DNA from: Macrostomum hystrix
Lineage: Eukaryota > Platyhelminthes > Macrostomidae
Direction of reading: 5' to 3'
Assembly: GCA_950097015.1 (NCBI GenBank)
Contig: CATNEN010000038.1
Location: forward strand, 21,886,001-21,950,000
Length of the DNA stretch: 64,000 bases
In this document: one piece after another, positions 49,401-59,591 of the stretch
Position numbering within the stretch: position 1 is the stretch's first letter
Layout of the letters: every line of letters starts with the position of its first letter
Position numbers and translations under genes: made by a program
The notes under the pieces: model-generated
Database searches by the model: none
Told to the model about the DNA's origin: nothing
What the model saw: only the letters and a program-made list of their open reading frames with translations

Positions 49401-52400
49401 CGTTGCATACCCTAAAACGAAAAATTCTGTTGCGATGCGCTAGAACCTATCTTAGAAAAGCGAACTCCATGTCGCTAAAGATACAGACAGAATGTCGCTA
49501 CAGCAACGTCCTGACAGAATGTCTATAAATGATTGAACATTAAAGCTCTGGACAGATGAACGAGAGGCTAAGACATGCAGGACAAATGATCCAGTATATG
49601 AAAACTTCAAGAACTTCAGTCGAATCTGTTTGTCTATTAGTATTTGCCAATCGTTGTATGTATGAAGTCTGGATTTTCAAATGAAAATTGTAGTTTTTTA
49701 ATTTTTTTTGGAAAATACTTAAGGAATATGTAGACTTATTAAATTAAATAAGGAAAATACCAAATTTAAACTGAAAAACGAAACAGAGCAGAAATAATAC
49801 CAAATTATTTTTTACAATCACTAAAATTTCAAAGTACAATTATTCAGTTTCACTAGCAAAAAATTATATAAATACATAACAGTACAATTACTGTTAATTT
49901 TGCTGATTCATTTAGATTAAAAAGACGCATTTACTTTCATTTGCAAAGAAATTTAGAATAAAAAAATAATTACTGTACATTCACACTTAATTAAAAAAAG
50001 CGAAACGCGCTCAAAATGCGAAAAGTTCGACAACAAAAATTCACTTTTTTAGAAATAGTGCGAGACGCCTAGAAAGAGTCATTGCAGATGCAGAATGCAT
50101 TTTTTATAGGCATAAATAAAAGATGTGCTTTTTGCCTCGACTCCGATGCTGTGGTCTTTGATGCCCCGAACTTGGGCAACCCAGTCACGGGTTGGCGGGT
50201 CATCAAAAAACTGCACATGTAAGTGCTTTCCTCGTACAGCCAATTTTCCTTTTGGCGGGTAACAAACCATGGCCGGCCGCCATGATTCGTTTTTATATGG
50301 CCAGTAGGCAAACACTAAATCGCCCGGCTGCCAGCTGCTTATGCGGTCATTCCTGCTGCGTTTGATAGCGGCGTCCGCAGCAGTTAACGCAGTGCCGGCG
50401 GCAGAGGCTGTGCCGACCTCAGTAGCAGCGGCTGCTCCATCGTTAAAGGCTGTCGCACCAGGCTGTACCTTTTTCCGCGTCGCAGTGATTTGGCGGCGAG
50501 TAGAAGAGACGGCGGCGGAGGCTGTGCCGACCTCAGTAGCAGTGGCTGCGCCGGCGGAGGCTATGCCGACCCCAGTAGCAGTGGCTGCGCCGGCGGGAGC
50601 TATGCCGACCTCAGTAGCAGCGGCTGCTCCAGCGTTGAAGGCTGTCGCGCCAGGCTGTACCTTTCGCGTCGCAGTGATTTTGCGGCGAGTAGAAGAGGCG
50701 GCTGCGCCGGCGGCGTAGGCTGTGCCGACCTCAGTAGCAGCGGCTGCTCCATCGTTGAAGGCTGTCGCACCAGGCTGTACCTTTTCCCGCGTCGCAGTGA
50801 TTTGGCGGCGAGCAGGAGAGGCGGCGCCGTTGTCATCAGTTGCGACGATGACGGCGGAGTCGGATGCGGTCGCTGTGCCGGCCTATTATTTTAGTATAAT
50901 GTGAGGGCTTTTGATAAAATTTTACGGTTTTAAACCTGCTTTACTAGGTATAAAAGCTGAATAAAATGTATAATTCAGTTCTGTCAATACGCAAGTGAAA
51001 AGCTTTGCTCACCCGGTTGACTGAATCTTGCACCATGCGCTGAAGCACATCGCCACCAGCTTGTCTGTTCCATTCGGTGTGTACTTGATATGACTCGCGC
51101 GCCACTTTCGGCGTGTGATACAGCCGGTCGGCAACTAGTTGCGGGTCCTCGCCGGACAGCAGTGCCTAAGGGTACGACGCATATTCAAATTAATGTACTA
51201 TTTAATACGGAATCCTCTACTGAAAGTGTTAAAGTGAGATAAAAACATTTTAATAGCCAGAACTCCTCAGGTTGAGATCTAAGAAGCATTCTAAGTTGTG
51301 CAACTTCGACGAGAGAAGTGGGAAAATCTAGCAATTTAATCTATTATCGCCTGCTAGGTTCTCTGTTTGACCCACAGAGTTAATAAGGTTGTTGACCATT
51401 GATCTAGTCGGTCGTTTAATGAGTTCGATACTTCAGGTACTCACTTTCGTCTCAACAAAAATGCGAAACTCGGTGCATGTGACTTTCTTACTAGCCATAT
51501 CACAGACAACATTTAATTACTGAGCTATAACAATATAGAGATAAAAATATTTTAATTATTTCATGTATTTTTGAGGCTAGCTATTGTTTCTTAATTCGTT
51601 AAACAGATAGCTAATCATTTATTCTTACTTAGTCTATTGTATTTATTTATTGCTATTTATATTCATGAATTTATTAATTCCACCTACAATATTCCTACTG
51701 ACAATATATTACAATATTTTTATTTAATAAAAAAGACAATTAATATACGAGCTATATATTTCTAATACATTATAATATACTATAATTAGATTTTTAACTC
51801 ACCCAGACTTCTTTACAAGGCTCCTTGGCCCATTGCCGCACTTGGTCAAGAGTCAAGTTGCAGACAACATCTTGGCTATTTGCATTTCCGTTGCCGAAGC
51901 ATAAAATCATGCCAATGGCAAGCATGGCTACGTCGGAGATCCAGGTGCTGCTATCAGTGCTGGTCTCAGATTCTGCTTTAGCCAGTAGGTGGGCCTTCAT
52001 TGTCATCAAATGAGCCACCTGGTCATCAGAAATGAGCCGGGCATGCTTCTTGTCCTAGAAAGTCATTTTGAGGAAATTTGCATTAAAATGCTGTAAAAGT
52101 ATATTCTTATTGGTTCGAAAGTACTATTAATGGCTCGAGAATTTGTATAATAAAGTTTATACATTGTAATACATACAATTACTATTCATAACTTTTGCTT
52201 TGCATGTTTCTGCATTATTAATATTAAAGAAATTTTTGTATTTTGTATTTACACCTTAATTAAAAATATTTAGAATTTTATATATATTTCTTGTCACTTC
52301 CTATTGAAAATTTATACACAACCTAGATAACATGTATAAACTTATTAGCTATAGGTTAGTGAGTTTGAGCTGGTCTAGGACACCTGAATTTGACTTGTTT

Positions 52401-54346
52401 ATACCTGGAGGCATACACAATGGCACTTTTCTTACCTTCAAGGCAGCATAGTATGACTGCTTCCGTTTGTTATAATATTTTGTCCATTTAGGACAGACTG
52501 CACGAAAGCTTACCAGGTGATCCCGGAGTCCCATTGTGTTGATCACACTGAGCTTATTTGTAACTAGGTAGTCTGCACTGCAACCTTCTGAAGGCTTCTT
52601 TAAGCACTTAAGAATTCTTTAAGCACGCCAAAGCCTAGGCTTGTCAGGTTTAATTAAGCCTTAATTGAGCTTAAAAAGTTTAAATGTTTATTAGGCTAGT
52701 GAGCAAAGCATAATTTAAACTACAGATCGCACAAATAAGTAGTTTATTTACCTAGCCCCAGACTAAGTGGAGTCTGATTATCTAATTTTCTTGTACCAAG
52801 CCAGCAACATATGAATTCATTTTATAAGGTTAAATTTTACATCCTAAATTCAGTAATTGGAGTAGCTTAAGTATAGACACTAGGAATAAACTAAGTCTGG
52901 GCTCTGAGGCAGAGTTGGTTGAGGTAAAATTCAATTTATCAATGTGTTGCCTAGACTGCAACTGAGAGAGAGAGGACCGCCAATCAGTTTTTCGCACATT
53001 CTGACGTGCGGAGTTTTGGGCTGAGGAGGTGGGTCGGGTGGGTCTGATTTATTTAAGAAAAAAGGGCGCGCACTGACTGGGGCGGTGAGGAGGCGGTCTG
53101 CTGAAACTTTTTTGAATTTTTATTTATTAAAATTCGCACCTCTGCCTTGGCAGAGAGAGGAATGTGCTTACCAATAGAGCTGGCCTAGGGCTACCTCACT
53201 GTCCACAAATGGACTATTCTGTGTTCACCTTATTTTAAGTTCACTGAGTTCTCTTTACATTGTCAGAGTTTGGGAGTTTGATCCCCTCAACTTCATCCAG
53301 AGGAGAAATTCCGCCCATTTATAATAAAGCCAAGACTATTTTTATACAATAAGTGCACCTAGAATAATGTAATACAAATGTAATATACTTTAGTTACGCA
53401 TAAGACAATACACATACGCCTAGGCCTACAAAATCTTCTTGATAAAAGTTCTTGATAAAATAGGCCCCTGAACAAAGGGAGGGCTTAACCTTGGTTCTTC
53501 AGCCTGGTACAACACGACATGCTATTCTCCATTATCCTATCTCTCTCTCCCCTGTCTCAACTTTCCCGTCTCATCTCTTCTGTGTCTCCTGTCTCCCATG
53601 TCTCATCTCTCACGTGTCTCATCTGTCCCCTATCTCATCTCTCCCGTCTCTCATCTCTCGTGTCTCATCTCTCCCGTCTCATCTCTCCCGTGTCTCATCT
53701 CTCTCGTGTCTCATCTCTCCCGTGTCTCATCTCTCCCCTATCTCATCTCTCCCGTCTCTCATCTCTCTCGTGTCTCATCTCTTTCGTGTCTCATCTCTCC
53801 CTTGTCTCATCTCACTCGTGTCTCATCTCTCCCCCGTCTCATCTCTCCCCTGTCTCATCTCTTCACTCTCTCATCTTTTAATTAGACCCACTGTCGCATC
53901 CAGTATTTTCTCTCATTGGCCAGCAAGGCCTATATGTTCGATGACCTCTGTCATATTCTTTCAGACTGCGCTGCTGTTTTGTAGAACTGTAGCAAAATGT
54001 GCTCGCAACACTACTTAGTCAGTAGAACTAAAAGAATATCATTACTAACATCTCTTAGGAGGCGGTCAATGCCACCCTGCCACTATCGTTGGTGATGCTG
54101 CGGGCTATAGGCGACTTTCATCGCCGCACTGGCCGACGCGTTGGATTCAAACCAGCCGGCGGTATTCGCACAGCCGCCGATGCTCTAGACTACCTGCATC
54201 TGGTGCACTTCGCCTTAGGACCCGAGTGGCTGCAGCCCAGCCTGTTTCGCATCGGCGCCAGCTCGCTGCTAGCCGAAATTGAGAAGGCTGTTTTCCGCCT
54301 GACAATGGGTCGAGACGGTTGCGCCGCAGATCTGCCTATGGCTTGA
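46490..54346 (+). CDS. DERA: Deoxyribose-phosphate aldolase, start exon unresolved
   Basis: Three exons: 46490-47002, 47897-48073 and 54059-54346, phase 0, GT-AG borders, 325 visible residues (human 318 in total), so at most a few N-terminal codons are missing. DERA splits 2-deoxyribose-5-phosphate into glyceraldehyde-3-phosphate and acetaldehyde in cytosolic deoxynucleoside salvage. Class I aldolase TIM-barrel motifs are intact: LIDLTTLAGDD, TAAVCLYP, EVDIVINR with the catalytic Asp, FIKTSTGK with the Schiff-base Lys (about 225), and VGFKPAGGIR with the second active-site Lys (about 261). The exon at 46490 begins after TATTTCAG with no in-frame ATG before conserved sequence, so a short upstream exon is required. 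Intron 2 is filled by a minisatellite; the 6-kb intron 3 hosts a LINE fragment and a complete PWWP gene on the other strand. Confidence 0.95.
47085..47825. repeat. 30-bp minisatellite in a DERA intron
   Basis: About 25 copies of a 30-bp unit containing GGTTTTCTAAACTTCCCAAA and TCCTCAGGTA, fairly diverged. It fills the intron 47003-47896. Confidence 0.93.
48282..49388 (-). mobile_element. 5'-truncated non-LTR retrotransposon (LINE) in DERA intron 3
   Basis: The minus strand encodes the C-terminal two thirds of a reverse transcriptase, open from AFDSVARAAL (motif A, about 49388) to the stop at 48327. Motif B is GVLQGDTLAPFLF, the catalytic box is YADDLALL, followed by KTVVLC and the typical TAETWTL-like YNAETWTLT segment. 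The N-terminal RT, endonuclease and 5' parts are missing, as expected for incomplete target-primed reverse transcription. The element ends in a (GTT)6 tail on its own strand (48282-48300 region). The frame is intact for 340 codons, so insertion is fairly recent. The clade (RTE- or R4/Dong-like) is uncertain. Confidence 0.88.
49389..50078. other. DERA intron 3, AT-rich part
   Basis: AT-rich filler between the LINE fragment and the PWWP gene. No gene seen. Confidence 0.5.
50079..52534 (-). CDS. PWWP-domain protein nested in DERA intron 3
   Basis: Four exons on the minus strand: 52534-52436, 52054-51803, 51165-51013 and 50882-50079; all junctions phase 0 with GT-AG; 435 aa. The C-terminal ~85 residues form a PWWP domain: WQPGDLVFAYWPYKNESWRP, AMVCYPPKGKL and LHVQFFDDPPTRDWV, which most resembles the MSH6-type PWWP (HVQFFDDSPTRGWV). 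PWWP domains read methylated histone H3K36 together with DNA. No MutS parts are present, so this is not MSH6. The N-terminal 168 residues are helical and unfamiliar (WTKYYNKRKQSYYAALKDKK; CNLTLDQVRQWAKEP; ESYQVHTEWNRQ). Residues about 169-340 are an Ala/Thr-rich region with imperfect repeats of STRRQITATRK-VQPGATAFN followed by AAAATEVGTA. A chromatin role is inferred from the PWWP only. Confidence 0.8.
50400..50800 (-). repeat. Coding repeat in the PWWP gene
   Basis: Within exon 4 of the PWWP gene three imperfect copies of a unit of about 120 bp (plus-strand AGGCTGTACCTTT, GACCTCAGTAGCAG and GGCTGTCGC motifs) encode the Ala/Thr repeats. Length differences are multiples of three (for example KKVQP versus KVQP), consistent with selection on frame. 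Confidence 0.7.
52535..53518. other. DERA intron 3, upstream of the PWWP gene
   Basis: Unique sequence that should contain the PWWP promoter. An acceptor-like AATAAGCTCAG lies 14 nt before its ATG on the minus strand. A GC-richer stretch at 53000-53110 is unexplained. Confidence 0.4.
53520..53885. repeat. 15-16-bp pyrimidine-rich minisatellite
   Basis: About 23 degenerate copies of TCTCATCTCTCCCGTG. It lies about 170 bp before the last DERA exon. Confidence 0.9.
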
Positions 54347-54694
54347 ATTGGGAGTTGGGGTGGGGAACTGCTAGGAGTTGAACTTTTCAAATTAGCTTGC
54401 TTCCATTGTACGAAGTTCTTATTAACAGCCATTCTAGATTTTGTTCTACTCTGATTGATTTTTAATGAAGGCCTGCAATATTTTTCTTTGATTTCGTCAA
54501 TACCTGCTTTTTGGAAATAGAAAATCAAGCTCGTTTTATGAAATTGATTCAGGTGTTTTAACTATTCTATTTTGGTTTTTGCTTTTTTCACTTTATATTA
54601 GCCACAAATATTTGCTACTCAGAGCACACAACAATAATTGTGCGAAATACTCGAAACAATAAGGGACATATTGGATTTTTACTCACAAGACACT

Positions 54695-55250
54695 TTAGTA
54701 GGTTGAGTAGTACTCAAGACACACCCAGAGACTGTTAAGTAGGTTGAGTAGTACTCAAGACACACCCCGAGACAGTTGAGTAGGTTGAGTAGTACTCAAG
54801 ACACACCCCGAGACAGTTGAGTAGGTTGAGTAGTACTCAAGACACACCCCGAGACAGTTGAGTAGGTTGAGTAGTACTCAAGACACACCCAGAGACAGTT
54901 AAACTGGTTGAGTAGTACTCAAGACACACCCAGAGACAGTTGAGCTGGTTGAGTAGTACTCAAGACACACCCAGAGACAGTTGAGCTGGTTGAGTAGTAC
55001 TCAAGACACACCCAGAGACAGTTGAGCTGGTTGAGTAGTACTCAAGACACACCCAGAGGCAGTTGAGCTCGTTGAGTAGTACTCAAGACACACCCAGAGA
55101 CAGTTAAACTGGTTGAGTAGTACTCAAGACACACCCAGAGACAGTTGAGCTGGTTGAGTAGTACTCAAGACACACCCAGAGGCAGTTGAGCTCGTTGAGT
55201 AGTACTCAAGACACACCCAGAGACAGTTGAGCTGGTTGAGTAGTACTCAG
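54695..55250. repeat. 41-bp minisatellite with TTGAGTAGTACTCAA dyads
   Basis: About 13 copies of a 41-bp unit containing CACACCCAGAGACAGTTGAG and TTGAGTAGTACTCAA. The latter is an almost perfect palindrome (7-bp arms around one central mismatch base). The array ends 25 bp before the SEC61G acceptor. Confidence 0.94.
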
Positions 55251-55285
55251 TGCTTAACAATCAAATGTTTCCAGCAGGCAAGCGC

Positions 55286-55492
55286 ATGGATCAGATTGTG
55301 AAGTTCGCGGATCCGCTTCGACAATTCTCCAAGGACTCGCTGCGCCTAGTGAAGCGGTGTACAAAGCCAGACTGGAAGGAGTTCAGAAAGATAGCCGCCG
55401 CCACAGCTGTCGGCTTCGCCATCATGGGCTTCATTGGCTTCTTTGTGAAGCTGATTCACATTCCAATCAACAATATCATTGTTGGATCGTGA
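55286..55492 (+). CDS. SEC61G: Sec61 translocon gamma subunit
   Basis: 68 aa, the same length as human SEC61G, and nearly identical in the core: [37 protein letters not shown], and one tail-anchored membrane helix [20 protein letters not shown] ending NNIIVGS. It is the single-pass SecE homologue that clamps the two halves of Sec61-alpha in the ER membrane. I chose the ATG at 55286, not the in-frame one at 55262, because conserved sequence begins there and an acceptor-like TTTCCAG (AG at 55274) lies between them. The coding region is uninterrupted. Minisatellites flank it on both sides. Confidence 0.97.
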   Translation: MDQIVKFADPLRQFSKDSLRLVKRCTKPDWKEFRKIAAATAVGFAIMGFIGFFVKLIHIPINNIIVGS

Positions 55493-55867
55493 GACAATCA
55501 TATTAGTTTATGTCCTAGTAAATAGTTAAGCAACTCAATTCAGCAAAATATCCTATTTAATAGGTGTCTTGCTACAGTAAATAAGTTTGTTTTGTTAGCA
55601 TTAGTCATCGTGGTAGTTTGTATCGTTAGTTTTACATTTTACAGCTCTAGTCATCAATTTTTACCGCAGTCCGCGACCTATTTTTTCTAGTTTTTATAAT
55701 TATCGTTACACTAAATACATTTATCATTTCGTTTACACCATTATTACGATTCGGTCTATAGACTCAAATATATCAATCAATAACCTGCACTATCAAATGC
55801 TTTTTTAATGCGAAAATACTTTTTCGAGCATCATTTTTCTCATTATCTGGAATTATCTTTCTCTACA

Positions 55868-57470
55868 GGATTAGCTCATCTATCTCTACAGGATTAGCCC
55901 ATCTATCTCTACAGGATTAGCCCATCTATCTCTACAGGATTAGCCCATCTATCTCTACAGGATTAGCCCATCTATCTCTACAGGATTAGTCCATCTATCT
56001 CTACAGGATTAGCCCATCTATCTCTACAGGATTAGTCCATCTATCTCTACAGGATTAGTCCATCTATCTCTACAGGATTAGCCCATCTATCTCTACAGGA
56101 TTAGTCCATCTATCTCTACAGGATTAGCCCATCTATCTCTACTGGATTAGCCCATCTATCTCTACAGGATTAGTCCATCTATCTCTACAGGATTAGCTCA
56201 TCTATCTCTACTGGATTAGCCCATCTATCTCTACAGGATTAGTCCATCTATCTCTACAGGATTAGCTCATCTATCTCTACAGGATTAGTCCATCTATCTC
56301 TACAGGATTAGTCCATCTATCTCTACAGGATTAGTCCATCTATCTCTACAGGATTAGTCCATCTATCTCTACAGGATTAGTCCATCTATCTCTACAGGAT
56401 TAGCCCATCTATCTCTACAGGATTAGCTCATCTATCTCTACTGGATTAGCCCATCTATCTCTACAGGATTAGTCCATCTATCTCTACAGGATTAGCTCAT
56501 CTATCTCTACAGGATTAGTCCATCTATCTCTACAGGATTAGTCCATCTATCTCTACAGGATTAGCCCATCTATCTCTACAGGATTAGTCCATCTATCTCT
56601 ACAGGATTAGTCCATCTATCTCTACAGGATTAGCCCATCTATCTCTACAGGATTAGCCCATCTATCTCTACAGGATTAGCCCATCTATCTCTACAGGATT
56701 AGCTCATCTATCTCTACAGGATTAGCTCATCTATCTCTACAGGATTAGTCCATCTATCTCTACAGGATTAGTCCATCTATCTCTACAGGATTAGTCCATC
56801 TATCTCTACAGGATTAGCCCATCTATCTCTACAGGATTAGTCCATCTATCTCTACAGGATTAGCCCATCTATCTCTACAGGATTAGCCCATCTATCTCTA
56901 CAGGATTAGCTCATCTATCTCTACAGGATTAGTCCATCTATCTCTACAGGATTAGTCCATCTATCTCTACAGGATTAGCTCATCTATCTCTACAGGATTA
57001 GTCCATCTATCTCTACAGGATTAGCCCATCTATCTCTACAGGATTAGCTCATCTATCTCTACAGGATTAGTCCATCTATCTCTACAGGATTAGTCCATCT
57101 ATCTCTACAGGATTAGTCCATCTATCTCTACAGGATTAGCCCATCTATCTCTACAGGATTAGCCCATCTATCTCTACAGGATTAGTCCATCTATCTCTAC
57201 AGGATTAGTCCATCTATCTCTACAGGATTAGCCCATCTATCTCTACAGGATTAGCCCATCTATCTCTACAGGATTAGCCCATCTATCTCTACAGGATTAG
57301 CCCATCTATCTCTACAGGATTAGTCCATCTATCTCTACAGGATTAGTCCATCTATCTCTACAGGATTAGTCCATCTATCTCTACAGGATTAGCCCATCTA
57401 TCTCTACAGGATTAGTCCATCTATCTCTACAGGATTAGCCCATCTATCTCTACAGGATTAGTCCATCTGG
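55868..57470. repeat. 23-bp minisatellite, 1.6 kb
   Basis: About 70 homogeneous copies of a unit containing CTACAGGATTAGCCCATCTA; the variation is mostly at one triplet (GCCC, GTCC or GCTC) plus a few TACTGG. It lies between SEC61G and CHP. Confidence 0.97.
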
Positions 57471-57594
57471 AATTATAATCTCAGCTTTTAAGGACAAATT
57501 TGGCAAGATAGCGCCTCTAGATACTACTAGAGGCAGAGCCCAGCAGCAGTAGTATCTATCCAACTATGCTAAATCCGCAGCATCAATAGTCGGC

Positions 57595-59392
57595 ATGGGC
57601 AGCTCCTATTCGCACTCTCCCCTAGCTGAGTACGACGTTGCCGCCATCGTTGCCAACACCGGCCTGTCGCATGCCAACATTCGTCAGCTGCATCGGCGCT
57701 ATCGCCACCTGTGCCTGCACCACGGCGGCCCGTCGTCCGCTTCGTCCACTGCGCCAAAAGCTCTGTCCAAGCGTCAGCTGCTGGCCGATCCGGAACTGAG
57801 TTCGAATCCGCTGGCTGAGCGCATTGTGGCCGCAATGTTTCCTCATTCGGTTGAGACGCTCACCTTTCCCGAATTCTGCGCCGCTGTGGCAGTTTTCCAG
57901 CCGGCAACGGACGCCGCCGGCCGGCTGGCTAAAGTACAATTCGTCTATCGCATGCTGGCCATTGAGGAGAACGATTATCTGACCGCATTTGAGCTCTGCT
58001 CAACTCTCCAGATGCTTGTTGGCAACCACTTGCCGTTGGAACAGGTAGAATAACACCTGTGCCAGCTTGTTTGTCGCTGCTCTGCTCACATGCCTCCGAC
58101 CCTGCAATCATCCCTACAACCCTGCACTCATCCCTACAACCCTGCACTCATCCCTACTACACTGCACTCATCCCTACAACCCTGCACCCATGCCTACGAC
58201 CCTGCATATATCCTTTTGACCCTGAGACGTACCTACGACCCTGTGCCCATTCCTTCCCTACAACCCTGCACCCATCCCTTCCTTTCGACCCTGCACCCAT
58301 ACCTTCCTTTCGACCCAGCACCCATCCCTTCCCTACGACCCTGCACCCATCCCTTCTTTTTGACCCTGCACCCATCCCTTCCCTGCGATCCTGCACCCAT
58401 CCCTTCCTTTCGACCCTGCACCCATACCTTCCTTTCGACCCAGCACCCATCCCTTCCCTACGACCCTGCACCCATCCCTTCCCTACGAACCTGCACCCAT
58501 CCCTTCTTTTCGACCTTTCATCCACCCCTTCCTTTTGACCCTGCACCCATCCCTTCCCTGCGACCCTGCACCCATCCCTACCTTTCGACCCTGCACCCAT
58601 CCCTACCTTTCGACCCTGCACCCATCCCTACCTTTCGACCCTGCACCCATCCCTTCTCTTCGACCTTGCACCCATCCCTTCTCTTCGACCCGGCACCCAT
58701 CCCTTCTTTTCGAAACTGCACCCATCCCTTCTCTTCGACCCTGCACCCATCCCTTCTGATCGACCCTGCACCCATCCCTTCTCTTCGACCCTGCACCCAC
58801 CCTACCTTTCGACCCTGCACCCATCCCTTCTCATCGACCCTGCACCCATCCTTTCTTTTCGAACCTGCACCCATTCCTTCCCTACGACCCTGCACCCGCC
58901 CCTTCGATCCGGAACCCGTGCCTTTAATCCATATTATAGCTTAACCTTCAATATCTGCTCCTATCCATACAACGAGCGGTCTAACGCGTTTGGCTCTCGC
59001 ACCAGAGGTCCACGAGCTCCATTCCGCGTAATTGGGCCACATAATTTGTGGCGCAGTTGCGGAGAGAAATTTGTGGCCTACCATTTACGCAATTTACGCC
59101 CTTGAGGGCCAACCTCCAAGGCACAGTGAGAGTATGCACTGCCTGACGATGAAAAAGCTGCGGGTCTAGTGTCACTAAATAATGTTACCATTCAACGCTC
59201 ATGTCGTTCCCGTCTTTATCCATTATTAAAGATAAAAATGCTCATTTAAACCGATGATGGCAGGTGCAATCAATCGCCTGCCGCGCCCTACAAGAAGTCG
59301 ACAAAGACAAACACAATCGCATCACGAATCAAGAGTTTGTTAACGCAATGGAGGGCCTTGACGTGGAACAGAAGATGTCTGTGCCGTTTTGA
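57595..59392 (+). CDS. CHP1: Calcineurin B homologous protein (CHP1/CHP2-like)
   Basis: Two exons, 57595-58044 and 59264-59392, phase 0, 192 aa (human CHP1 195). CHPs are N-myristoylated EF-hand cofactors of Na+/H+ exchangers. The N-terminus MGSSYS is a myristoylation signal. Then follow TGLSHANIRQLHRRYRHL (EF1 region), LSSNPLAERIVAAMFP, FPEFCAAVAVFQP, FVYRMLAIEENDYLTAFELC (EF3 region), LQMLVGNHLPLEQV, and EF4 in the last exon (EVDKDKHNRITNQEFVNAM). The signature C-terminus DVEQKMSVPF matches DVEQKMS of CHP1. EF3 has lost the calcium ligands (LAIEEND for the usual DLDKDD) and EF4 has His at position 5 and Asn at position 6. CHP1 normally binds Ca2+ through EF3 and EF4. An acceptor-like AAATCCGCAG (57580) is 14 nt before the ATG. 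Confidence 0.93.
58085..58935. repeat. About 24-bp C-rich minisatellite in CHP intron
   Basis: About 35 copies of a unit around CCCTGCACCCATCCCTTCCT with TTTCGA, CTTCGA or CTACGA joints. It fills the left part of the CHP intron. Confidence 0.92.
58970..59172 (+). mobile_element. tRNA-derived SINE, copy F, in CHP intron
   Basis: Plus-orientation copy with degenerate A box (ACGAGCGGTCTAACGCG), B-box region GAGCTCCATTCCGCG and body GAGGGCCAACCTCCAAGGCA, CTGCCTGACGATGAAAAAG. The tail is lost. Confidence 0.75.
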
Positions 59393-59591
59393 GACCATTT
59401 TCTAAGTCTGTTTTTAATTTTCAAAGAACCATAGAATGATTTAGAAGTTAGCTTTCATTTAATTTAACACATTGAGGTGCTGTATTGTATGCTCAAATGC
59501 TCATTTGTAGCTTCGGCTGTCCGTTATTCTGGTTTGTTTTTATCTGTAAGTTTATCGACTAGTTCTACTAGGGATCAGAGTGAGTTAAGAC

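Noticed and set aside
49120-49443. Plus-strand frames across the LINE
   Set aside because: Shadows of the minus-strand reverse transcriptase.
52490-52520. Very short intron in PWWP exon 1 (GTAAGCTTTCGTGCAG)
   Set aside because: It looks like a donor directly followed by an acceptor but is only 16 nt, too short for a spliceosomal intron; the frame is open without removing it.
53150-53300. Another tRNA-like SINE (AGAGCTGGCCTAGGGCTACC and GGGAGTTTGATCCCC)
   Set aside because: Boxes are too divergent and no second copy was found in the window.
55262-55285. Upstream in-frame ATG as start of SEC61G
   Set aside because: It would add residues not present in the highly conserved family and it lies before the likely splice acceptor at 55274.
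55868-57470. CRISPR-like array
   Set aside because: Units are contiguous 23-bp repeats without distinct spacers, in an intron-bearing animal genome.
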